A stretch of DNA of 59,059 nucleotides, taken from positions 1-59,059 of the forward strand of contig VMTD01000041.1 in the NCBI GenBank assembly GCA_013791785.1, read 5' to 3'. Below the pieces are notes generated by a model. That model had not been told where the DNA came from. It saw only the letters and a list, made by a program, of their open reading frames with translations, and searched no databases. This DNA comes from Methanobacteriota archaeon (GTDB taxonomy: Archaea > Thermoplasmatota > Thermoplasmata > SG8-5). Positions 1 to 8,604 of this stretch are shown piece after piece. The position numbers were made by a program, and so were the translations under genes. The stretch's first letter is position 1, and the number at the start of each line of letters is the position of its first letter.

Positions 1-51
1 ACTTCCAGCCCTGGCAACAAACGCCAGCCACTTTAGGGGCTGGTAGTTTAC
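1..51 (-). repeat. Terminal-IR module (truncated by the window edge)
   Basis: ACTTCCAGCCCTGGCAACAAACGCCAGCCACTTTAGGGGCTGGTAGTTTAC. Confidence 0.8.
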
Positions 52-136
52 TGAACAAGTCCTCGCAGAAGAGCAGCTTGAAAGCGCCCGTATCCGCAGA
101 CTTAAAAGTCGCGGTATGTGGGCGAGGACATGTTCA
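52..136 (+). repeat. 85-bp hairpin element, copy 1
   Basis: Same as 31291..31375; few differences, confined to the loop-proximal left arm. Confidence 0.85.
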
Positions 137-137
137 A

Positions 138-1142
138 TCACAAATAATCAATGAACCATAGGAAAGTCATGAACAAGGCGTACAGGGCAAAGGCCAAAAC
201 ATATTGCACCGCCTGCCAGAGATTGGTTCTTCCCTGGCCCATCCACAATTTTTCGATGCTCTTGCCAAGATTCTTTGCCTTCATCAACTTATGGAACACG
301 GGGATATAGGTTGCCCATATGAGAAGAATGATTGCATAATACATCTGAATTCCCCATCCCCACAGAATGTAACTGGTCATCAGGGATACGGTAACTGCGA
401 ACATGCCAATGTAAACCGAGAAAACCAGCCAGAGAGACCGCCTCTGACCAAGAATTACGACGGTATTTCTCTCGACCTGCTTGTCCACCTCGTAATCCCT
501 AATCTCCTGGAAGAGCTGGGCCATGGTGCTTCGCATCATCACCACAGTAAGAAGGAAAGTGGTTCCGACGGTGAAATCGTTCAGGGCCACCAGGCAGAAG
601 AAGTACGGAAATGTGTTCACGAATATGCCGTGACTGAGTACATCCAGGCCTACCTTGTTCTTGAATCTCAGCGGTGGAGCGGTGTAAAAATAAAACACGA
701 ACATGGCAAAGGCCGTGTAAACAAAGGCCCACATGCCGAAATAAGTTGACGCAATAAGTGGTAGGATACCTGAAACGATGAGGAGCACCCTCACTCCGGG
801 CAGCGTGACTGCACCGCTGCAAACCGGATTGCGCTTCTTCTTGTGGGTGTCCAGGGCATCCACATGGCGGTCGAAGTAATCATTGCTGGCAAAAAGGAAT
901 ATCTGGGCGCTGAAAACGACTATCAGTGCGATGTACAGCGACGGTTCTGTCAACAAGCTGGTGAACAATGCATAATTGATTATTCTGTCACTCAGCACGT
1001 ATTTATACGGGACAAAAGCGAAGAGCACCATGCCCAGGGACAGCAGCCACCATTCGTTGATTCTCGAAAGGTCATAGACCACATGTTTAAATTTATTCTT
1101 TTTATTCGCGCTCACAGAATCAATCCAGCAAACGCATAACAT
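138..1142 (-). CDS. UbiA-family prenyltransferase (membrane)
   Basis: Multi-TM ORF with 'NDYFDRHVDALDTHKKKRNPVCSGAV' and 'RDYEVDK' motifs typical of UbiA prenyltransferases; the ORF-track start at 1232 lies in a repeat, so the true start is probably about 1115-1142. Confidence 0.75.
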   Translation of the reverse strand: MLCVCWIDSVSANKKNKFKHVVYDLSRINEWWLLSLGMVLFAFVPYKYVLSDRIINYALFTSLLTEPSLYIALIVVFSAQIFLFASNDYFDRHVDALDTHKKKRNPVCSGAVTLPGVRVLLIVSGILPLIASTYFGMWAFVYTAFAMFVFYFYTAPPLRFKNKVGLDVLSHGIFVNTFPYFFCLVALNDFTVGTTFLLTVVMMRSTMAQLFQEIRDYEVDKQVERNTVVILGQRRSLWLVFSVYIGMFAVTVSLMTSYILWGWGIQMYYAIILLIWATYIPVFHKLMKAKNLGKSIEKLWMGQGRTNLWQAVQYVLAFALYALFMTFLWFIDYL

Positions 1143-1173
1143 ATATAAGTTTGCGGTTAAAGGATGGTTCAGT

Positions 1174-1277
1174 CTTCTGAAATTGTAGATTTTAGATCTT
1201 AGATTTGTGCTGATAATATGCCACGCCGTCAATCCGTCGTAAATCTACAATCTACAATCCCTAAATCGAAAATCGTT
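1174..1277 (+). repeat. TTTTAGA/TCTACAA heptad repeat family, copy
   Basis: GAAATTGTAGATTTTAGATCTTAGATTTGTGCTG...CCGTCAATCCGTCGTAAATCTACAATCTACAATCCCTAAATCGAAAATCGTT. Confidence 0.85.
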
Positions 1278-1343
1278 CAACAGTTTTGCTGAAGACTCGC
1301 CGAAAACCAAACAATATTAAGGACAAGACAGATTATCTCATGC

Positions 1344-2390
1344 ATGAAGTCTGCATCGGGCCTTATATTCAAAGACGGGGAATTCGTCAAGGGAAGCGCC
1401 AGATTGGAAAACGGGAAGCTAATATTGAGCGAAGAATCCGACCCAAACGCAGACGTGTTCGGCCTTATCCTCCCGAAAACGGTCAACTGTCACACGCATC
1501 TTGGCGATGGGTTCATCCGAATTCCGGAGAAATCCACGGTGGAAGAACTGGTTGCCCCCCCGGACGGTCTGAAGCATCGGATGCTGAGAAACGTCAAGGA
1601 ACAGGAACAGATCTCAAGCATGAAGGAAAGCATAACCCTGGTGGCCAGAACCGGAACGTCACATTTCATCGATTTCAGGGAATCCGGTCTCGAAGGCACC
1701 AGAAGATTGCTCATGGCCTCATTGGGCACCGGCGTCATACCGGTGATACTGGGAAGACCGGACAGCGATGACGTGAACGAGATATCGGCCATCCTGAATG
1801 TGGCGGACGGCATAGGCATGAGTGCCATATCGGATATGGAATATGAATATCTCGTGAATCTCTCCGTCCATGCAAGGTCCACCGAAAAGGTTTTCAGCCT
1901 GCATGCCAGCGAGGCAAAGAGAGAAGACTTTCAGAAAATACTCGAACTGAAGCCGGATCTTCTGGTACATATGGTGCATGCCAGCGATGACGATATGGAG
2001 TCATGCGCATCGGCCGGTATCCCGGTCGTGATATGCCCGGGTTCCAACGCGTATTTCGGGCTAAAACCCCCGCTGAGAAAAATGCTTGATGCCGGTATTA
2101 CAGTATGCCTGGGCAGCGACAATGCCATGCTATCCGAACCGAATATGCTGGAGGAGTTGAGGAAACTCAGGACCATGTTCCCGATTACGGAGATCACTGA
2201 CCGGGAAATGCTCGAAATTTTATTCATCAACTGTAGAAAAGTATTAAATTCACTTCCAGGTTTAGGTGCTGCTAACTCGAATCAACCGGATTTTTTTGTG
2301 CTTGAGGCACCGGTAGACGAACCGTTCCTGTCCATTATGGGCTCTGAAACGGAAAATATACGCATGTTTGATATGGGAGGAATTCCATGA
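1344..2390 (+). CDS. Amidohydrolase-family metal-dependent hydrolase
   Basis: 'NCHTHLGD', 'SLHASE', 'LVHMVHASDDD', 'VCLGSDNAML' resemble amidohydrolase metal-ligand motifs. Confidence 0.75.
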   Translation: MKSASGLIFKDGEFVKGSARLENGKLILSEESDPNADVFGLILPKTVNCHTHLGDGFIRIPEKSTVEELVAPPDGLKHRMLRNVKEQEQISSMKESITLVARTGTSHFIDFRESGLEGTRRLLMASLGTGVIPVILGRPDSDDVNEISAILNVADGIGMSAISDMEYEYLVNLSVHARSTEKVFSLHASEAKREDFQKILELKPDLLVHMVHASDDDMESCASAGIPVVICPGSNAYFGLKPPLRKMLDAGITVCLGSDNAMLSEPNMLEELRKLRTMFPITEITDREMLEILFINCRKVLNSLPGLGAANSNQPDFFVLEAPVDEPFLSIMGSETENIRMFDMGGIP

Positions 2391-3226
2391 AACTGAAGGA
2401 CATCATGGTCAAGGAAGTAGTGTGCGCCGAATTACCAGGCAACAGAACAGATATAATCAAATTGATGGTCAAGAACAACAAAACAGGCATGCCCATCGTC
2501 AAGAGCGATGGCACCATGGCCGGTTTCATAAACAGACAGGACATCTACGCGAAACCGGATGAGGAACAGTTGGCTCTGCTCATGACAAAGGATTATCCGT
2601 TTCTCGGGCCCAATGATTCCCTGGAGGACGGTGCGAGAATTCTTCTGGATAACAATCTGCATCATCTGCCAATCGTCAACAGGAAGAAACTTGTTGGAAT
2701 CGTTACGCCCGCCGACTTCCTGAGCGTCATAGAAAAACTTGACATCAATGAACCCATCCAGAACTTTGTCAGAACGCCCTGCGTGCCAATTTACGAGGGG
2801 GCGCCCATCGCTGTGGCAGACACTCTTTTCAGGGTTGCCAATGTGGTTGCCGCTCCTGTTCTGAATGATGACGGACGGTTGGTCGGAATTGTCACGGACA
2901 GAGACATATTCAAGCATTCCAACGTGGACGGCCACACTGCGGTCGCCGAACTTGGCATAGGCGAGGATGAGGATTCATGGACATGGGAGGGCCTGAGGAA
3001 CGTCATAAAACTCTATTACGAAGTGAAACAGCTCACCCTGCCGAATATCCCCGTGAAGAAAGTAATGGTCTCCAACCCGATAACGATATTCGGCAAGACC
3101 AGTGTCAGCGAGGCTGCCAGGATTATGAAGAAACACGATTTCGGTCAATTACCGATTCGCAACTCCCAGGACCGATTGGTGGCAATGATATACGAGCTGG
3201 ACATGCTGGCAGCCATCCTCAGGTAG
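2387..3226 (+). CDS. Multi-CBS-domain protein
   Basis: Repeated CBS-like motifs ('MPIVKSDGTMAGFINRQDI', 'LPIVNRKKLVGIVTPADF', 'APVLNDDGRLVGIVTDRDI', 'LPIRNSQDRLVAMIYELDM'); overlaps the upstream stop. Confidence 0.85.
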   Translation: MKLKDIMVKEVVCAELPGNRTDIIKLMVKNNKTGMPIVKSDGTMAGFINRQDIYAKPDEEQLALLMTKDYPFLGPNDSLEDGARILLDNNLHHLPIVNRKKLVGIVTPADFLSVIEKLDINEPIQNFVRTPCVPIYEGAPIAVADTLFRVANVVAAPVLNDDGRLVGIVTDRDIFKHSNVDGHTAVAELGIGEDEDSWTWEGLRNVIKLYYEVKQLTLPNIPVKKVMVSNPITIFGKTSVSEAARIMKKHDFGQLPIRNSQDRLVAMIYELDMLAAILR

Positions 3227-3233
3227 TGTTGTT

Positions 3234-4721
3234 ATGCCCGTTGATGTACAATCCCTCGCCAAGAGGAGAGGTTTCATATGGCAGTCCGCCGAGATATACG
3301 GCAGCATGGCCGGATTCTATGATTACGGCGCAATGGGTGCCATGCTCAAGAAGAAATGGGAAAATACATGGCTGAAATATTTCATGGGCCTGGATGATAA
3401 TTATTACCTGATAGATCCTGCCAATATCATGCCAGAAGCCGCACTCAAAGCCTCAGGACACGTGGATAGCTTTACGGATCCATTGGTGGAATGCACCAAG
3501 TGCGGACACGCAGTCAGGGCAGACCAGCTCATCGAGGAAGTAACGGGCGCCGCTGCCGAGGATCTTTCCCCGGAACAGATTGACAGCAAAATCGTCGAGC
3601 TCAACCTTTCTTGCCAGCGCTGCAAGGGCCATTTCGGAAGTGCGAAAATTTTCCACATGATGTTCCCGCTGGATATTGGCACAAAGGGAACTGACAAGGC
3701 ATATCTGCGCCCGGAGACCGCTCAGGGTGCTTATCTGAATTTCAAGAGGCATTTCGAGATAATGCGGAGAAAACTTCCGCTGGGGCTAATCGTCATCGGC
3801 AAGGCCTACAGGAACGAGATAGCGCCGCGCCAGGGTGTTTACAGGATGAGGGAGCTAATCCAGGCGGAACTCCAGATATTCATGGACCCGGAAACATTTT
3901 CTGACGAACTGGACATGAAGGAGATGGAAGGAAAGGAAATCAACGTTCAGCTTGTGGACATGCGCGGCAAGCAGGATGTGCAGTCCATGCCGTGCCGGTA
4001 CCTCATTGACCAGTACAAACTGCCTGATTTTTACGTGTACCACATGCTCAAGATTCAGGAATTCTATCTGGACGTTATCCGGGTGCCGAAGAACAAGTTC
4101 AGGTTCTATGAAAAGTCGGAGAAAGAAAGGGCGTTCTACAACAGGGTTCATTTTGACATAGAGATTGACTTGGCCACCCTTGGCGGCTTCAAGGAACTTG
4201 CCGGTCTGCATTACAGAGGAGACTATGACCTCACCAAGCACCAGGCCGGTTCAAAGGAGTCCATGGAAGTGTCCCTGGACGGCAGAAGGCTCATACCCCA
4301 TGTGCTGGAACTGAGCTTCGGGGTTGACAGGAATGTCTGGGCCTTGCTGGACCTTCATCTGGTGGATGAGAGGACCGGCGTGCTGAAGCTTGCTCCGTCT
4401 CTGGCCCCGTACACCTTTGCCGTGCTCCCGCTGATGAGAAAAGACGAACTCATACCGGTTGCCAGGGAAATTCACACGCTCCTGAAAAATGACTTCGACG
4501 TGTATTACGACCAATCCGGCTCCATCGGCAAGAGATATGCCAGGATGGATGAGATAGGAACTCCTTTCTGCATAACCGTGGATTTTGACGGACTGGAAGA
4601 TAATACGGTCACCATCCGCGACACTGATTCCTCGGAGCAGAAACGTATTCCCATCGACGAACTGGAACGCATAGCCAGGGGACTTGCTTCCGGAAAGTTG
4701 CTTTTCAGGGACCTGAAATGA
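3234..4721 (+). CDS. glyS: Glycyl-tRNA synthetase (class II)
   Basis: Class II aaRS motifs, 'LRPETAQGAYLNFKRHFEIMRRKLPLGLIVIGKAYRNEIAPRQGVYRMRELIQAE', characteristic of archaeal/eukaryotic GlyRS. Confidence 0.93.
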   Translation: MPVDVQSLAKRRGFIWQSAEIYGSMAGFYDYGAMGAMLKKKWENTWLKYFMGLDDNYYLIDPANIMPEAALKASGHVDSFTDPLVECTKCGHAVRADQLIEEVTGAAAEDLSPEQIDSKIVELNLSCQRCKGHFGSAKIFHMMFPLDIGTKGTDKAYLRPETAQGAYLNFKRHFEIMRRKLPLGLIVIGKAYRNEIAPRQGVYRMRELIQAELQIFMDPETFSDELDMKEMEGKEINVQLVDMRGKQDVQSMPCRYLIDQYKLPDFYVYHMLKIQEFYLDVIRVPKNKFRFYEKSEKERAFYNRVHFDIEIDLATLGGFKELAGLHYRGDYDLTKHQAGSKESMEVSLDGRRLIPHVLELSFGVDRNVWALLDLHLVDERTGVLKLAPSLAPYTFAVLPLMRKDELIPVAREIHTLLKNDFDVYYDQSGSIGKRYARMDEIGTPFCITVDFDGLEDNTVTIRDTDSSEQKRIPIDELERIARGLASGKLLFRDLK

Positions 4722-5491
4722 TGCCATGCGACGCGGACGAACTTGCCGGCATCCTTCGTGAGATCGTGAAAGATTGCGTCAGCGGTTCCGGGGAGGTCGC
4801 GCTGATGTTCTCCGGAGGCCTCGACAGCGCCATCCTGGCCGTCCTTGCCAGGAAATTCTGCGACCTGAAACTGTACACCGCCGGCCTGGAAGGCTCCCAT
4901 GACCTGGAATGGGGCGTGGAATGCGCCGCGATTATGGATCTGCCATGCGTACCTATTGTGCTTGAAGAAAATGACATAATCGAATCGCTGGAGCGCGTGA
5001 CAGATACCCACAGAATGACCAATCCGAAATGGATGACAACGTTCGTGGGATTCGACCTGGTCCTTCGAAATATTTCCGAGAATACTGTCTTATGCGGCCA
5101 GGGTGCCGATGAACTGTTCGGCGGCTACAAAAAATACAGAACAGCGGAAGAACCGCTGGCATTGATGAAAACGGAACTCGCTGAACTCGTGGAAAATGAG
5201 TTTCCCATGTACAGGAAAGTAGCCGGACATTATGGCAAGGAATTGCTGGCCCCCTATCTTGACAGCAGAATTATCAATTTCGCTGAAAAAGTGCCAGTTA
5301 ATCAGATGCTGGACGAGACCGGAAATAAATTGGTGCTGAGGAAGGCAGCCGAGTTGCTAGGGGTACCGGGTATGATGGCCCAGAAACCGAAAAAAGCCAT
5401 GCAGTACGGCAGCGGCATATCCAAATCGGTGAAACACTATCTCAAAAGTTCGAAATTTACACTTAATGATACAATAAATAACAATCAATAG
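4718..5491 (+). CDS. Stand-alone asparagine-synthase-like PP-loop ATP pyrophosphatase
   Basis: 'MFSGGLDSAILAVLA' PP-loop and 'CGQGADELFGGYKKY' as in AsnB C-terminal domains; no N-terminal glutaminase domain. Confidence 0.8.
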   Translation: MMPCDADELAGILREIVKDCVSGSGEVALMFSGGLDSAILAVLARKFCDLKLYTAGLEGSHDLEWGVECAAIMDLPCVPIVLEENDIIESLERVTDTHRMTNPKWMTTFVGFDLVLRNISENTVLCGQGADELFGGYKKYRTAEEPLALMKTELAELVENEFPMYRKVAGHYGKELLAPYLDSRIINFAEKVPVNQMLDETGNKLVLRKAAELLGVPGMMAQKPKKAMQYGSGISKSVKHYLKSSKFTLNDTINNNQ

Positions 5492-5548
5492 CAAGAAAGT
5501 ATTTCAATGAGGTTTGCTTTATACCATCTGAAACAGTGTGGTTGGTTA

Positions 5549-6373
5549 ATGGACGTAAAACAGGTTAAAAGAAAAGTACTTCTTATCGGAGATGGGGCTG
5601 TGGGTAAGACCAGCCTTATAAGAAAATTCGTCACCGACAGGTTTGACGACAAGTACATCACCACAATAGGCGCAAAGATTACCAAAAAGGACCTCCGCTA
5701 CAAGGTCCAGGGCGGGGATATGCTTCTCACTCTGATGATATGGGACATACTTGGCCAGAAAGGCTACACCGGCGTCCAGGCTTCAAGTTACAGGGGCGCG
5801 GAGGGTGCCATGATTGTTTGCGATCTCACAAGAAAGGAGACATTGCAGAGCACCGTTGATTATTGGATACCGGAACTCAGGAAAGTTGTTGGCGAGATAC
5901 CAATGATCTTCGTGGGAAACAAGTGCGACCTTATTGATGCCAGGCAGATTTCCGAGGCCGAACTGGAGTCCACCGCAAAAAGTTTCGCCACTCAGAGCTA
6001 TGTTTCCAGCGCGAAAACCGGTGAAAATGTCGAAGCATTATTCTTGAAACTCGGTGAAGTTGTTCTCAATTATACCCCCGGCGGAAACAACAGGGCTTCC
6101 GAAACCGCACCCAGAACCATATCCAATCTGACGGATGTAACTGATATTATAATCCAGGAGTTCTGCGATTCCTTCGGGGACCAGGAGACCGCCATGGCCG
6201 CAATCAGGCAGCAATTTTCCCTCGCAGGAGTTGATGTGAAGAATCCCCAGAAAGCCCCATTGCTGAAGGCCGTCGAGCGCCTTGCAGAGGTGGAGAAAGG
6301 CTTCAAGGATGATTTCTCGGTGAAGAGCAGCCTCTCAAAACGAAAGCGCCTGATAGAGCAGCACGGCGGGTGA
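5549..6373 (+). CDS. Rab/Ras-like small GTPase with C-terminal extension
   Basis: 'GDGAVGKTSLIRKFV' (G1), 'WDILGQ' (G3), 'GNKCDL' (G4), 'SSAKTG' (G5); start taken at the internal ATG 5549. Confidence 0.9.
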   Translation: MDVKQVKRKVLLIGDGAVGKTSLIRKFVTDRFDDKYITTIGAKITKKDLRYKVQGGDMLLTLMIWDILGQKGYTGVQASSYRGAEGAMIVCDLTRKETLQSTVDYWIPELRKVVGEIPMIFVGNKCDLIDARQISEAELESTAKSFATQSYVSSAKTGENVEALFLKLGEVVLNYTPGGNNRASETAPRTISNLTDVTDIIIQEFCDSFGDQETAMAAIRQQFSLAGVDVKNPQKAPLLKAVERLAEVEKGFKDDFSVKSSLSKRKRLIEQHGG

Positions 6374-6377
6374 TGGC

Positions 6378-6929
6378 ATGGCCAAAAAACTCATGAAAAA
6401 GATATGCCTGCTCGGCGACGGAGCGGTGGGTAAAACTTCGCTTATCCGCAAATTCGTTTTTGACAGTTTCGATGACAAGTACATCATGACCTTCGGGACC
6501 AAGGTCTCCAAAAAGGAGGTCAGCATCTGCAGGAACGGTCAGGAATTCAACATGACATTCCTCATATGGGACATACTCGGCCAGCGGGTCCATGACAATG
6601 TGCATTCCGCGTATTACCAGGGCGCGGCAGGTGCCTTCATAGTCTGCGATACCACACGGCTGGAAACACTCCAGCACCTGGAGGACTGGATCAAGGTTTT
6701 CAGAACAGTGAACAACGATGCGCCGGTGGTTCTGCTGGGTAACAAATTTGACCTTGTCAGCGAGATGCAGTTCGGAGATAAGGAGCTAGGCGAGGTTGCC
6801 GGCAGGTACAACATGAAATATCACCTGACAAGCGCCAAGACCGGGGACCATGTTGAAGATTCGTTCATCGAGCTGGGGAACGAGGTAATAGACAGGCATC
6901 TGAACAAGGGAGTGAAATGCAATGAATGA
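6378..6929 (+). CDS. Rab/Ras-like small GTPase (no C-terminal extension)
   Basis: 'GDGAVGKTSLIRKFV', 'WDILGQ', 'GNKFDL', 'TSAKTG'. Confidence 0.9.
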   Translation: MAKKLMKKICLLGDGAVGKTSLIRKFVFDSFDDKYIMTFGTKVSKKEVSICRNGQEFNMTFLIWDILGQRVHDNVHSAYYQGAAGAFIVCDTTRLETLQHLEDWIKVFRTVNNDAPVVLLGNKFDLVSEMQFGDKELGEVAGRYNMKYHLTSAKTGDHVEDSFIELGNEVIDRHLNKGVKCNE

Positions 6930-7878
6930 GGCAGAGACAGCAGTCAGCTTCTTCGTCATGGGCGGAAATGCCCTGCGAAGCCTTCACGACGAGCTTCAGA
7001 TTTTACTTGGCGAGAAGGACGCGAGTTCCCTGCTGGAAAGGTATGGGTACAGATGCGGCGAGGGCCTGGTACAGAGCATAGGTTACACCTGCGATAATAT
7101 TGAAGAGATGGAGGACATACTTCCCGGAATACTCATCGAGACCGGCCTGGGCCGCGCGGTGACCAGGAAGATAACCCAGGATGAAATAATAATCGAGTTC
7201 GAGGAATCTGTGGAGGCAAACCACCTGGGCAAAAAAACCGGCATTGGATGCAATTTCACAAGGGGATACCTGGCCGGCGTGATATCTAGCCTGGTGGATG
7301 CCCGTTTCGACGGTTTCGAGGACAAGTGCCTGTGCCGCGGGGACGAGTTCTGCCTGCACAGAATCGTCAGAAATTCCATGTACGTTAAACCCGAACCCGA
7401 GAGCACAGAGGGCGAGGTGGAGAACGAACTGGAGATATGCACCGGATACCTCGTGAAGGAAGAGGTCCCGGACAGAAGCTACGAGATATTCAAGGACTGG
7501 GTCACCCACGGGCATCAGGGCCTGTGCATCACCAGGGATTTTCCTGCGAAGATACGGAAGAGATACGGCCTGGAGAAAACACCGATTATCTGGCTTTCCA
7601 CCTCGGAAACTGAAAACACGGTGCCGCCGCAGAACCTTTCGGCTCTCTTTTACCACATAGAAAATTTCCTGAAGAAGAGCCATAACGGAATCCTTCTTCT
7701 GTCTGGACTGGAGTACCTAATCACCCACAATTCCTACCAGTCGGTCCTGAAGTTCATCCAGCTCCTCAACGAGCAGATAGCCATCAGGGAAGCGGTGCTC
7801 GTGGTGCCAATCAGCCCAATGACCATGGACGAGAAGGACCTGAAGCTTATAGAAAGGGAACTCACGATATTGGAATGA
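6922..7878 (+). CDS. V4R domain - DUF835 protein
   Basis: N-terminal half V4R-like ('GCNFTRGYLAGVISSLV...CLCRGDEFCLHRI'); C-terminal half DUF835-like ('LLLSGLEYLITHNSYQSVLKFIQLLNEQIAIREAVLVVPISPMTMDEKDLKLIERELTIL'); start overlaps the upstream GTPase stop. Confidence 0.8.
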   Translation: MNEAETAVSFFVMGGNALRSLHDELQILLGEKDASSLLERYGYRCGEGLVQSIGYTCDNIEEMEDILPGILIETGLGRAVTRKITQDEIIIEFEESVEANHLGKKTGIGCNFTRGYLAGVISSLVDARFDGFEDKCLCRGDEFCLHRIVRNSMYVKPEPESTEGEVENELEICTGYLVKEEVPDRSYEIFKDWVTHGHQGLCITRDFPAKIRKRYGLEKTPIIWLSTSETENTVPPQNLSALFYHIENFLKKSHNGILLLSGLEYLITHNSYQSVLKFIQLLNEQIAIREAVLVVPISPMTMDEKDLKLIERELTILE

Positions 7879-7927
7879 GTGGGAATTCCCATAAACCTTT
7901 TATATATTCAATCAGCGATTTCTATTC

Positions 7928-8263
7928 ATGGAGAGATTCACCAAGGTCATAATCGCGGTCATTGCCCTCGGCCTGATTCTGGGCTGGTTCATTGAGCCTG
8001 CCATAACAGTTCTCGCAGGCGTGGCCCTCTGGTTCAGCATACTTCTCACCCTGGGCGGTGCGGAGGACGGGAATCCCGCCAGGACGTCCTGGTCTTTGCA
8101 CAGAGGCATTCCCGATAGACCCTACGTTCATACGGCCATGAAGTCCCAGAAAGTGCAGAAGACGGAGAACATCCGGGGGAAAAATGTCTGGATGCTGCTG
8201 ATATCTGGTGCCGCCCTGGTTGGCGTCGGAATTTACTGGATGAAACAGGCCGGGATGTGGTGA
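7928..8263 (+). CDS. Small membrane protein, paralogue of the next ORF
   Basis: Two N-terminal TM-like segments, 'GNP' loop, C-terminal TM; aligns with 8257..8604. Confidence 0.7.
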   Translation: MERFTKVIIAVIALGLILGWFIEPAITVLAGVALWFSILLTLGGAEDGNPARTSWSLHRGIPDRPYVHTAMKSQKVQKTENIRGKNVWMLLISGAALVGVGIYWMKQAGMW

Positions 8264-8604
8264 TTAACATGGAGAACGCGACCAAACTGATATTGGCCAT
8301 AGTGGGCATCGGAATTTTACTGGGTATCCTCTTTACCCCATTTGCGTTGATAGTCGCCGGAGGTGCCCTCTGGATAATACTCTGGATAGCCCAGGGCGGC
8401 ATGGCAGAAGGCAATCCCTACAAGAGAATGAACATGCGTGGCGGATTACCCAACTGGACCGTGGTGAACCAGTACCAGAAGAACGAGGAGATAGAGGTCA
8501 GGGACCGTGGTTCTTATTACACCGCGGTGTTCTTCTTCACGGCAGGCCTGATACTCATTGTGATAGGAGTCATCTGGATGTGGCTCAACGGCTCGTTCGG
8601 ATAA
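8257..8604 (+). CDS. Small membrane protein, paralogue of the previous ORF
   Basis: Shared pattern ME..TK.I.AI...LG...AG.ALW...GG..EGNP...RG..P with the upstream ORF. Confidence 0.7.
   Translation: MVINMENATKLILAIVGIGILLGILFTPFALIVAGGALWIILWIAQGGMAEGNPYKRMNMRGGLPNWTVVNQYQKNEEIEVRDRGSYYTAVFFFTAGLILIVIGVIWMWLNGSFG

Noticed and set aside
204-749. Plus-strand ORF antisense to the UbiA gene, and the many similar overlapping ORFs elsewhere in the track
   Set aside because: They lie antisense or out of frame to well-supported genes and show shadow-ORF composition (His/Arg/Gly-rich, no motifs).
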